Position numbers and translations under genes: made by a program. Positions 53,163 to 63,538 of a DNA stretch of 64,000 nucleotides are shown here, one piece after another (position 1 is the first letter of the stretch; each line of letters begins with the position of its first letter). The DNA comes from Septoria linicola (Eukaryota > Ascomycota > Dothideomycetes > Mycosphaerellales > Mycosphaerellaceae), in NCBI GenBank assembly GCA_024114885.1, contig CP099423.1:930001-994000 (forward strand), in the 5' to 3' direction. The notes under the pieces are model-generated. The model was given only the letters and a program-made list of their open reading frames with translations. It did not search any database and had not been told where the DNA came from.

Positions 53163-54785
53163 ATGGAGACGGCCGGAGCGGGCTGGCATACCGGCGGTAT
53201 GGAAAAGAATCCACTGGCTTACCTTGGCTGACAAGATGATCAGGAAGTCTGCAATCACGATTCTTCATTGACGATGGTTGCTGGAAAGACGCACCTCTTC
53301 TCACTGGCCAGACATCCTTTGGGCCTTTGCCAGATGTTCGAAACATCTTGGTGACTGGCGGTGAAGGCTTCATGTATGTGAATCTTCCAAGCTTCAGTAT
53401 AATCGCGGCTGCTGACCTCGAAAGTGCATCATGGTTGGTCAGACATCTGGTGACCAAGTATGCAGATGCATACAATGTCGTCTGCTTTGACAAGCTCGAC
53501 TACTGCAGCTCGCTGAACAATGCGCGTATGCTCGAAGGTCGACCCAACTTCAGATTTTTCCATGGCGATATTATGAAGGAGTCGGATGTCTTGAAGTGTC
53601 TTGAGATGTACAAGATTGATACCATCTTCCACCTGGCGGCACAGTCGCATGTTGATTTGTCGTTCGGCAACTCCTTTACTTTCACCCACAATAACGTGAT
53701 TGGGACGCATGTGCTGTTAGAAAGTGCAAGAGTCATGAAGACTATCAAGAGATTCTACCATATCTCTACAGATGAGGTACGATCGTAATTGAGAAGACAG
53801 TGAGACACCCACTTACTGCTTTCCAGGTCTACGGCGAAGTGCCGAAAGGCGAAGCAGAACTGCACGAAGACAGCCCTCTTCATCCAACAAACCCGTACTC
53901 TGCAAGTAAAGCATGTGCAGAGATGATGGTCAGAGCTTATGTGAAGAGTTTCGCGTTGCCAGTCGTCATGATCAGGCTGAACAATGTCTACGGTCCGCAT
54001 CAAGTAAGTTCCATACGATTGGGTCGGCGAGCAGGGAAGTGCTGACATGAGTTCCAGTTTCCAGAAAGTGTGTATCTTGAACTTTAGTCGTGCGCGCGGC
54101 GATCGTGGCTGACCTGGTTGGTACAGAGATTATTCCAAAATTCATCAATTTGCTTCAGCGTAGCAAGCCATTGTTCATCCATGGCAAGGGAGATAACTCC
54201 AGGAGGTACCTTCATGCTGGCGATGCCGCGGATGCGTTTGACACGATCCTTCACAAGGGCGTCATCGGCGAGATATACAACGTCGACTCCAAGGATGAGA
54301 TCGAGAACTTGGATCTTGCCAAGAAGTTGTGCAAAGCATTCGGGATCGAAGACTTCGAGAAGCACATCCAGTACACCAGGGATCGTCCTTTCAACGACTG
54401 CCGCTATGCAGTGAATGGCGACAAGTTGGCCAAGCTAGGGTGGAAGCAGAAGGTGTCGTTCGAAGAAGGACTCGCTCAGTGCGTTGACTGGTACCAGAAG
54501 TATTCGACATGGTGGGGAGATATCAACAAGATTCTGACTCCGTTCCCTGAATTGCACAGCAAGGCTGATGGGCCTGCTGTGGACAGACTTTGTTCGCACA
54601 ACTCGGGAGCAGGGGATGCTGGACGGCAGGCTGGAGTTGGCGCTGAGCCTTACGACCCTGCTAGTGCTGGGAAGAAGTTGAAGGGCTGGAATGGCAGTGC
54701 CAATGGAAGTACGAGCTGTGACGGCGGCGCGGTGAACGGAGGCGCCGTCAAGAAACGCAAGGCTGAAGCACTGGAAGACGAGTAA
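53163..54785 (+). CDS. UDP-glucose 4,6-dehydratase (UDP-L-rhamnose synthesis, first step)
   Basis: Converts UDP-glucose to UDP-4-keto-6-deoxyglucose (RHM N-domain/RmlB family). Six exons: 53163-53196, 53244-53373, 53425-53776, 53827-54003, 54058-54067 and 54127-54785, giving 453 aa. Joined motifs: NILVTGGEGFIASWLVRHL (GxxGxxA NAD site), FDKLDYCSSLNN, HLAAQSHVDLSFGNS, HISTDEVYGEV (catalytic T-D-E), NPYSASKACAEM (Y-x3-K) and NNVYGPHQFPEKIIPKFI. The last runs across a 10-nt exon. DNSRRYLHAGDAADAF and DRPFNDCRYAVN follow, all standard. After residue about 380 there is a Gly/Asn/Ser-rich tail ending KKRKAEALEDE, unlike plant RHM, with a nuclear-signal-like basic patch. Confidence 0.93.
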
Positions 54786-56214
54786 GCGATCTCCTTGGCA
54801 TTGAATGTCATGATACGGAGTCGCCTGCGCCCGAAAGAGAGCTATGCTGCACTACTCCACTAGCATAATGACTACCGCCGAAATGTTTTGCCGTGGCAGA
54901 TTACCTATGTGGAGGTGCAATTAACGAGAGCTCTGGGGTGATGGAGCTGGTGCGCTCGCACGCACGATATGACAATAATTTGCCGAGAAGTTGTTTGGAC
55001 TATGGGAGCTCAGGTGGATCAAACGCGTAGCTAGCATTGGATAGGCAGCATTAGTAGTGCAAGAAGTGCGTCACTTTCTGGTAGAAAAGCGAGCCATGCA
55101 AGTCGCAAAGCGGTGTCTGGAAGGTTTCCCATGCAGAAGCACGAGAGGCTCCAGTGAAAATGCGAAACGAACAGGCGTGCCAGGCAATTGCTTCAGGGTC
55201 TCTTGCTCGTGAGCTTGTTCTCGTAACCATGTCGTTGGTTGTTCACGAATCCCGGTAATCTGGCGTCCTGGCATGCTTAATGACGATGTTTCACGTAGCA
55301 CGAATTGCAGAATGTCGTCAATTCGCGACCCCTGCTATCAAAAGTGTGGATGGACAACAACACCTCGAAATTGCACGTGCAGCTGGGATGAAGCACGTTC
55401 TCTTGGGCCATACATCACACGACGACGTAGGAAGCCACTGATTGTACACCGCACGATTCATGTCTGATGAATGACCAGTCGTTCCTCTGGAACCTCTCCA
55501 TTCAGATTAGTGACGTTACATTGCCTGTCCTTGGATGCGCCTCCACTTGGCTGCGGATACTTTCTTTGATTGGCGACCAATTCTGCAGGGCAGTGAGATC
55601 TCTAACGCCTCTTACGCTTATCTGCATAGCTCGATTGTCCCTCCGGAAGGCTTGCGAGTGCTGCGGTAGGCTTGCATGATGAGACAACATCTCCTCGCAG
55701 GTGGACCGCCATCAGCCTCGGCGATGTCAGAGCAGAGGCAAATTGATGCGGCGAATACACGCGACATAGCATAGCCATTGTGAAGGGTGTGATGATGACA
55801 GATATCTAGATCACTTTAGAGCGTCGTATTGATACAGCCTTCCGCCTCTGCATGGGCGGTACACATTCCTGCCTGTCGTAGAATAATGTACATGGCGAGC
55901 GCGCTGATAGCAACTGGAACATTTTCTCCTGTCAATGTTCTATGCCTAGAGCCAATCCTTTTTGGTGACTGTGTCATACAATAATCCGTCCTTGCAATAG
56001 CTCTCTGTAGGAGCGATTTCAATGCGCCTGGAACGCCTTGCAAATCTTGGGCCTTCCACAGGTCCTAAAAACGCGCTGAATCTGGGGTATCAAGTCGAAG
56101 TAAGCGAGTGAATCGTCGAAATTAAAACCAGTAATGCGCCTGTTCGTTATCGCAGCTTGTCTGTTGCTGCGGTCTGTACAAATCCGTCGTCGAATCCAGA
56201 GTTTGGTGTGGGGT
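54786..56214. other. Intergenic (convergent 3' ends)
   Basis: About 1.4 kb between the dehydratase and flbC stops. For convergent genes this is unusually long. I found no open frame with a recognisable domain and no RNA gene. Confidence 0.45.
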
Positions 56215-57378
56215 TTATTCTTCATCCTCGTCTGGTGAGTTGTGCTCGTGGCCTTCGCCCTTGTGCACCTTGCGGTGTCTCCTGAGATTTGATACAACTG
56301 AGAAGTGGCGCCCGCATCCCTCGACATCGCAGGCAAATGCTGTGAAGTGTTAGTCGGATGCGCATAACGTTGCTCGCGCTACCATCCACTTACGCTTTTC
56401 GCCCGTGTGGCTGTACATGTGTGTCTGCAACGAGCTAGGTCGTGTGAATCGCTTGTCGCAAATCTTGCACTTGTGCTTCTTCTGTGAGCTCGATGAAACC
56501 TTAGAGCTAAATTGCCCCATCATCGATTGCGGTGCAGGAGGTAGCCCTGAGAGCCCTTGCGGTCGTGGCAAAGTTCGAGATTGCGAAAGGTCGACCGATT
56601 CGCTAGCAGAGCTGTAGTCGCCAACAGAAGCCTCGCTCACGGAGCTGTTGTAGTATGTAGGGTATGTGCTCGCTGATGAAATCGAAGAGTGTGCTGAGTG
56701 CCCTGCGGGAAATCCATAGGCGTCTGTCGATGATCTGCCGGTGCTCGTCGAGCCGTAGATATTTCGTGGAGTGATATCGGACTGGCTCATGGCAACCATG
56801 CCACGGCTCGCGTCCAACGCATCACTGAAGCTCTGGCGCTCGGCTTCAGATGCTTGGGTGAGTCTGGTATTGAAGTCAATCAATGAACTTTGGCGATATC
56901 TCTGGGCCTCAACTGCTTCGCCGAGGAACAAATTGGAAGCTACTGACGGGTGCGATGAGCGCCTGTCGTATCCATACGCAGTTGCGTACTGGGGCGCTGA
57001 TGTAGGAGCATACGTTGACTGTGGCGTAGCAGCAGACGAGTAGGCAGCGCCGTACGGTCTGGGTGCGCTCATATCTTGAGCGAGGTGTAAGCTAGTCTCC
57101 TGGAAGAGCTCCGGATCCAACTGGGGAGTAATACCTTGTGGCATGGCAGGAGCAGTGAGGCCTCCAGCATACGCAGACGAAGCCGAAGGTGCCTGAACAT
57201 ATCGTGCATCTCCACCAACAGTAGTCTGTGGCATTGAAGTCGCGTACATGTGGCTTTGGTTGGACGCAGGTGCCGACACCCAAGGATTCGTGAACTGCGG
57301 CGCTTGAGGATACCTCATGCTGTCGTAGCCCATGCTGCTGAATGGGTGCTGCTGACGGGAGTCGACGGCCATAGCCAT
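56215..57378 (-). CDS. flbC: C2H2 conidiation regulator FlbC
   Basis: Orthologue of Aspergillus FlbC, a fluffy-pathway activator of asexual development. Exons 57378-56394 and 56339-56215 (54-nt intron with a CTAAC branch) give 369 aa. The N-terminal two thirds are disordered and rich in Ser, Tyr, Ala and Pro, as in FlbC. Two C2H2 fingers lie at the C-terminus: CKICDKRFTRPSSLQTHMY then the linker HTGEKPFA created by the splice, and CDVEGCGRHFSVVSNLRRH. Both fingers and the RRHRKVHKGEG end are near-identical in character to FlbC orthologues. Acidic tail SPDEDEE. The start could be M1 or M3 (MAMAVDSRQQ). Confidence 0.9.
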
Positions 57379-60300
57379 GGTGTCGATGCTGTGTCGTGGG
57401 GAGGAAGAATGGATGTCGTTTGACGTTGAAACACGGATCGTAGCGTGTAGTGATCAACTTCTGGAGAATGAGCTTTCAGAAACGTGGAGAGATGATCGAT
57501 CACGGAGGATGTGCGGGATCAGCGTGCTTAAGTGCTCCGTTCCTCGAGGCTGGGAGGATCCGAGAGGCAGAAGGCAGTGGCAGACTGTTCACGGCAGGTA
57601 AGAGTGCAGATCGGAAGGGCCGATGTGGTTCCTTGAGAGTGTCCGAAGGCAATCAATGGGTAGCGGTAGGACCCCTATGCAGCTAGAGCGGTGGTCGAGA
57701 TGCTTCAGAGTCGATGGTGGCAGTGTGCAGACGAGCCGATGCAGGTGTGTGCTCAGGCGAAGAGAGTCCAGCCGCGGTGATGAACGGTCGAAGACACAGA
57801 GGGCAGTGATGTGCGCTCAGCTTATGTGGTTCAAGCAATGTGGATCAACGTTGATCTTTGCCAGGGCGGCCAGTGTTTGACGCCCGAAGTGGTGAGTGCT
57901 GGTGAGAGGGAGAGTGCGACAATCTTTTGTGGACCGAGACGCTGATCATGGACGAAGACAGCAAAGGGAACTTTGATATGTTATGTAGCAAAACGTCTGG
58001 CAGAGCGGTCGTGCTGGCGGGCTGGCTACTGGCTCGCAGCTAGCTTCAGCTTCACCCTTTCACAGATGACGGCAGTGGAGGAGCAAGCCACCCGGCGCAA
58101 AGGGTTCCTATGATTTCTCAAACGTAGCTCTCTGGCTTGCCGCTTGTGGGGGCGTCGGTAAAGATGGAAAATCGGCCGATCCCTGTCTAGCGCAGAGACC
58201 CTTCACATCTTCGTCATGGCGGCAGGGATGCGACAGTGAATCTCCGCTCGCGCTGCAGCTTGTTCTTCTTTTTTGGTGCCTGCCTGGTCGCGTTAATGCA
58301 GCTGGCAATTGCGGTTGGTCGCGCCTGCCAGAATGATCGTTGTCTAGCGTCTGCTGCGACGCCATCTTTGCTCCATCTCCCGAATAGCGTTTTGCAGTAG
58401 CGACGGATTGCAAACACCCGAGCCAGAGCAGACACCACTAGACGCCAATTTGCCAGCGCCGTTCGCGGGAATATGAGCTGTGCTCGCGCGCTAGCAGCAC
58501 TCTCTTCCCCTCTACCACCCCACCCACTCTGCTCGATTACTGCAACTGTATAGGCGTCTACCGTACAAGCTGCGGACAGGCCTCTGGTCAAGCAGCTACC
58601 GTATGTCTTGCATGCTCATTTGGCTGGCTGGAAATAGCGCAACTGCTGCCAAACGGCGGCGACCACAAGCGACTTCTCTACGCGTCCACCGCCCTGCTCC
58701 CACGCAACGGCTGCAATCTTGCGCCTTTTCGTCGGACTGGTCGGTTTCTCCTCCGCCTGCTCACTCGCTTTCGCAGGGCTGTGGTGAAGGTGGATCCAGG
58801 CAACTGAGCTAGCAGTAGGTAAACTCGACGTCGCTAGTGTGCACTGTGCACTTGCGCGCACCAATTGCTCAAAAGCACCCTGTCTTCTTTCCACCAATTC
58901 CTGCGCTGCAAAGCACGTTTCTTACTCGTGCACTATTATCGCTTGCTGTGCGTGCAGTAGGAGGCCTTGTCCCAACAAGCATGCACCACCACCTCGGTCT
59001 TTCTGACTGCCCTTCACCACCTTCCCCAATGGTGTGCTTACTAGCGCGCCACTGTCTCGATGGCGCTGGCCCAAGCACTCTGTGGTGAGCGCCTCCGCTG
59101 ATGTTAACAGCCAAAGGCGTCCGCCACTGATTTAAGCTCGCTCCTTCGGCATCACGAATTCGTGGCCAAGCAAGCTGCTAGAACAGCCATACTCCAACTG
59201 GGCCAGCCATGCCATTATGCTTACAAGTAGCCTCAAGCTTAATGACTTGCTGCAAGCGAGAGAGATTGGCGTTGCAACTTCCAGATGTGACGCTGAGATC
59301 TGGCGCCGAACGCTTACTGCTCCTCTCTCCGCGCCAGTGTGCGTTGGCGACTCCGCTCTGGTCAGGCCCACAGGCCCTGGACGGAGAACAAGCAACGTTG
59401 TGTGCTGTGGCTGACCTGGTCATCTTCGCGGCTCCTGCGCTTTTACGCGATTTCTGTGACCACCTGTGCCTGCAGACGGACAGACCGTGCAGAAGGCCAA
59501 GCTACGGCTCTTACGAAAGCCTCCCGTGAACCTTGTCAGCTTTATCGGGTTCGGCGTTGTCGACATCGCAGGGCATGTGAGAACGCTCACCAGTGCACGA
59601 CTCAGGCGCGCTCACGACGAGTCTGACTTTGTGCTCAGCCATCCCATCTTTGCCGTTCACGGCATACTCACGTCTTCCAGAACAGATCAACAACACGTGC
59701 AACTGATTTGCGCTGCACAGAATGTGTCAGGTACTAGTAGGCATTGTTGTCGGCCTCGATGCCAATCGAAGTCGGCTGCAAATGCCAACATGCAGGCCTT
59801 GCCGACCATTCACATTGTCATCACTCTCGTTCAGCTGCGTTCTCGGCCATAACTCGGTGATCGCCGATCGCAGCCGGCTTCAGCGACAAGTGAGGAAGTT
59901 GTCACATGCAGGACACTGAGTGGGGCTTCACAAACATTCCCAAAATACTCTGAGCGCTGACTTTGGAGCATGCACGGCGGACAGCTGCGCCACTGTTTGC
60001 ATGCTTCATCAAAGCTGGCAAAGACCTCTGCATCTGGATAGGCTGTCGCGTATATGGGGAGATCAAGGGGCTGCGCAAGGTCCAAGTAAGCGCCTTTAGG
60101 TTCAACGGCTGAGAATGGTGCGACACATCACATGTAAAGGACAATTTGTTGCCTCAGCCTGACTGTGAATACCATCAACTTCCAATCTCAATGTGCTCTA
60201 CAAGGAATTGCTCATTTGGAGAGGGTGAGGTGCTTCCAACAATTCTAGGTCGCTCATAGGCGACGAGCATCGCTACTTGGGCTTGGCATTGGGTCAACGG

Positions 60301-63029
60301 ATGGCAGATGCTATCTACCATTACCCGGCTGCTCCACCAGCGACGAGTATGGTACTGCTTCGAACCACTACTACTGTACAGTGTCCAGGGACTTACAATG
60401 TGACTGCATACCTGGTCAGCCTCGCGGCCATTCAGACGCTAATGCCAGCCGAGAGTTCCAATCAATGGTAAGCATGACGGGCATGAAGGTGACCACGCTT
60501 TGCTGCTCCCTTCTCGGTCTCCTCCAAGGCCTCCTTGCTTGCGCATCAACACTGCTGGGGACGGTCAGAAGGAACAGCTAACATTTCCACGGCTCGGGCT
60601 GATCGGTACCCACTGAACACAAGTCGCACGGGATCGACCAGCCGAAGCCGAATTCCTTTGCCTCGAAGTCCCACTTTTCAGCACTTCCCCTTTTGGGACC
60701 ACGATTCAGCAAGACGAGTATTCCTCATGGATTGCATTACGAGTCGCAATGCCGGTTGTCCAAGATCTAGAAGCCGGCCTGTCTGTACCGCAGTTGACAT
60801 CGGACCCTGCTTCCAAGTCTTGCTCTTTCTGGCCATGGCCATGAATCGTTTTCGGTTGGATCTCCGCAGTCTTCGGCATCGAGCTTCCACTTTGGCTTCG
60901 TTGATGGCTGCCAACTGCAGATCGATAGCATGAATACTGTCGGGATTGCAAACTCCTCGCATTGAGGCTGCGCAGATCGTATCTGCATTAACATGACTTT
61001 GAACATTCTGATCTGGCCAGAACGCTGTGACCCTTGGCACAATTGCCACTCAAATGCGTTGAGCTGTAGGAAAGTGAGTTGCACTGGATCACATTGGCGC
61101 CCGAATGCAGGTCGAGGTATGTGCAAGTAGTCAGGAGGCCTGTATTGCCGTGGTGTGATACCTGCATGGGGGCAGCGTTCATCGTTCTCCGTCCTCTGTG
61201 GGCTCATCTGCACCGGCACCATTGGCAAGAAGTGTCAGCAGGATGCTTGTCGTGTGCGGCATCCTCAGAAGGTCCTGCGAGTCCTGCAAGGAGTGGCGGC
61301 CCCTGCCTCCTGTCACACCGCAGTAGTGTGTTGACATTTCCGTACTTGGGAGCGTTCCAGGCACAATGGCTGGGTATCTGCAATCAATACTGTATTCTTG
61401 CCCAAATGCAGACTCATGATCAAGGACACAATGCTGGACAGCATCGCTAACAATACGTTGCAGCAAGGCACGATAGGGGGAGCGGGACTTTGAGCCTTCT
61501 CACCTCAATTCTGTGTATTTTGTGGCAGACAACTTATCCACTGCTGCTTGATGAGTGCTTGAAGTAATACGTCTTCGCTATCCTTGCTGTAATCGGTCAT
61601 GTTCTGATGCTCGAATGAACTGCTTGGCCTACAATCCTTGTGCATGCTGTCTTTACCCAAGTGGCCTTATTCTTGTATCGCCCTTTCTTCGAGAAACATT
61701 GAAAGTTTGCAGATGGTATCCTGATGGTCCGTGATCGATATCTACACAGATATAGACACGACTGCAGTTATCAGCCTCCCTGAACGATCATCAATCGCTT
61801 GGTAGCTGAATCAGACTTCACTTTCAGCAAATGTCCGTGTCTTGCAACTCCTACTGCTAGCGACTTGCCATAGCATAGCTATGGCTTGAGCAGTGCTAGA
61901 CCTAGTCCAGGACCTGCCCCAATATTACTTTATCGGAGTGCCATGACGATAACTCGCCATTGCTTTACACCGCTAACATTCTCGACGATTGACGATGAGA
62001 CGGAGCATTCGATATCAGTATACATAGAACGTCTGCCTCGAAAGTGAACATTCGGAAGTCCAGCTGTGCACGCTATGTATGTCATCGAGGATGTCCGACA
62101 CGACCCACAAGTAAGAACTGCAACAGGCAGCCACATGTTCAATTGACTGATAGTGTAGTTGACCTTTTGCTACACTTAGTCAATCAACCAACTAATGCTA
62201 TCAATACCCTGACAGTCAGTCAGTGGGCGATTCAAACTTCATGGAGGATGAAGGAACGACTGCTTGTCAGCTTTCTTGAACAGGTCATGTTTTTGGAATT
62301 TGGTTAATTCGACATCTGACGCCTTCGAGGCGCCGCTTCCAGCTGATTATCCCATAACCTCGCAAGTATTACAATGGGTCGACAAACAGTCAGGCAATCT
62401 ATGTAGAAAATCAGCCTGTGGTCTTGTTACGCCGTGGTCATCGTCCCAGGAATAACTTTAGGTAACCCTAAGATCTGGTCCGAAAAAATGCCAGTAGTTA
62501 ACTTGTGAGATTAGTCGACTGCTAGACAACGACTTCGTACTCAGACAGACACTCAGAGATCCAAGGAGATTCAGACAGTCAGTCGTCAATTGACAGACCG
62601 TTGTGGTGTTAGTCAGACAGTCACCTGGTTTCTGTTACGCTCTCTGACCGTTAGACGAGTATATATGTATGCTTCAGTGTCAGCCCGTCGTTACAGGACG
62701 AGCTAGAGGAGTACAGACATGAGGGAAGAGTCTCAAGAATATCGTTTGCAAGGCTGTGTGGCCGTCTTCCATATCAGAGGAAGGAACAACAACATGTCTT
62801 GGCATGCAAGTTCAGTTCAGTACAGTACTAGCATAATGGTTCTGATTAACGACATGGAACAGAATATTATGCCATGCTTTCCGAACAGTCTAAGGTCGTC
62901 CTGAGTCGGTGTAAAAGAGGAGTGCTGACTGGTGGTCGCGCTAAAGCAAAAAGTTGAGCTATCGCACCCATCCCGTTCTGGACACTACGCTACACTTGCC
63001 CACTTGCTCTACAACAACAACAAAAGAAA
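57379..63029. other. Gene-poor region upstream of flbC
   Basis: About 5.65 kb without a gene I can support. The first part (to about 58.1 kb) probably carries the flbC promoter and long leader, in line with other developmental regulators. Between 58 and 62.5 kb short frames on both strands show no domain and no shared splice pattern. I see no intact transposon, terminal repeats or RNA gene. A cluster of GACAG/CAGTC motifs near 62.2-62.6 kb is listed separately. Low-level degeneration of an old element cannot be excluded. Confidence 0.45.
62200..62630 (+). repeat. Cluster of CAGTCAG/CAGACAG motifs
   Basis: A loose low-complexity cluster: CTGACAGTCAGTCAGTGG near 62205, AACAGTCAGG near 62385, CAGACAGACACTCAG near 62541, CAGACAGTCAGTCGTC near 62573 and GTCAGACAGTCACC near 62612. 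Units are variants of a 4-base GTCA/GACA step, spaced irregularly rather than in tandem. Origin unclear: microsatellite decay or a protein-binding array. Confidence 0.45.
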
Positions 63030-63178
63030 TGCATCAGCCGTGAATCGAACACGGGGCCCGCGCACAAAGCAGTGAAGCTGATGCTTGCCTGATGGCAAGC
63101 GCGGATTTTACCCTGGAGAGGAGTTAATAATGGATTTAGAGATGGTATGGATGCAAGCTTACACTAAACCACTGATGC
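63030..63178 (-). tRNA. trnG-GCC: tRNA-Gly(GCC) with two introns, one in the D-loop
   Basis: Read on the minus strand from 63178. Acceptor GCATCAG pairs with CTGATGC near 63031-63037. The D-arm is TGGTTTAGT, then a 50-nt insert (63162-63113), then GGTAAAATC. Removing the insert restores TGGTTTAGTGGTAAAATC, identical to yeast tRNA-Gly(GCC). The anticodon stem CGCGC/GCGCG encloses loop TTGCCA-T with anticodon GCC. A 28-nt intron (63092-63065) lies at the canonical 37/38 position, with intron bases GGCAAGC complementary to GCTTGCC. The T-arm CCGTGTTCGATTCACGG contains a perfect B box (GTTCGATTC). Discriminator A at 63030 is followed by TTTCTTTTG, a Pol III terminator. Mature length 71 nt, correct for this tRNA. 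The D-loop insert begins GTAAGC, has TATTAAC near its 3' end and ends CTCCAG. Confidence 0.85.
63113..63162 (-). other. Ectopic D-loop insert with spliceosomal intron signals
   Basis: A 50-nt segment inside the tRNA-Gly gene, between residues of the D-loop, splitting the A box. It starts with GTAAGC, contains ATTATTAAC about 11 nt before the 3' end, then TCCTCTCCAG, matching this genome's mRNA introns in length and signals. It is not at the position used by the tRNA splicing endonuclease. Confidence 0.8.
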
Positions 63179-63538
63179 AGGTGATTGGCTGCCATCGATG
63201 AAGAGCATGATTTCTGTAAATTTATCAATGACACATGGTTGGCAACAGATGGCGGTTCTCAAAGCTACACTGACCGATGATGACAGGATGTGAGTCGTCG
63301 CAAGCTAGTTGAGTGTGCATGCCACTAATCTTTCGGCAGTTCTTCGAAGATTGATGCCGTATGGGCGACTGCTTCACGATTAATCTGCTCAGCCTTTTTG
63401 CACGACATGGATCTCGACACTCAAGCGGTAGGAGTCCCAGGTACTGTGTATAGGTAGGTGTGATTGCTGAGACCCTGTCGGGTAAAAGCCTTTTGGAGTC
63501 ACCTGGAGCACAAAGTACACTGGAGCAAGTCAATCCCA
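63179..63538. other. Intergenic
   Basis: Upstream side of the tRNA and promoter side of the truncated right-edge gene. No additional feature recognised. Confidence 0.4.

Noticed and set aside
58200..61500. Possible degraded transposon in the gene-poor region
   Set aside because: No transposase, reverse transcriptase or integrase motif, no terminal repeats and no target-site duplication seen.
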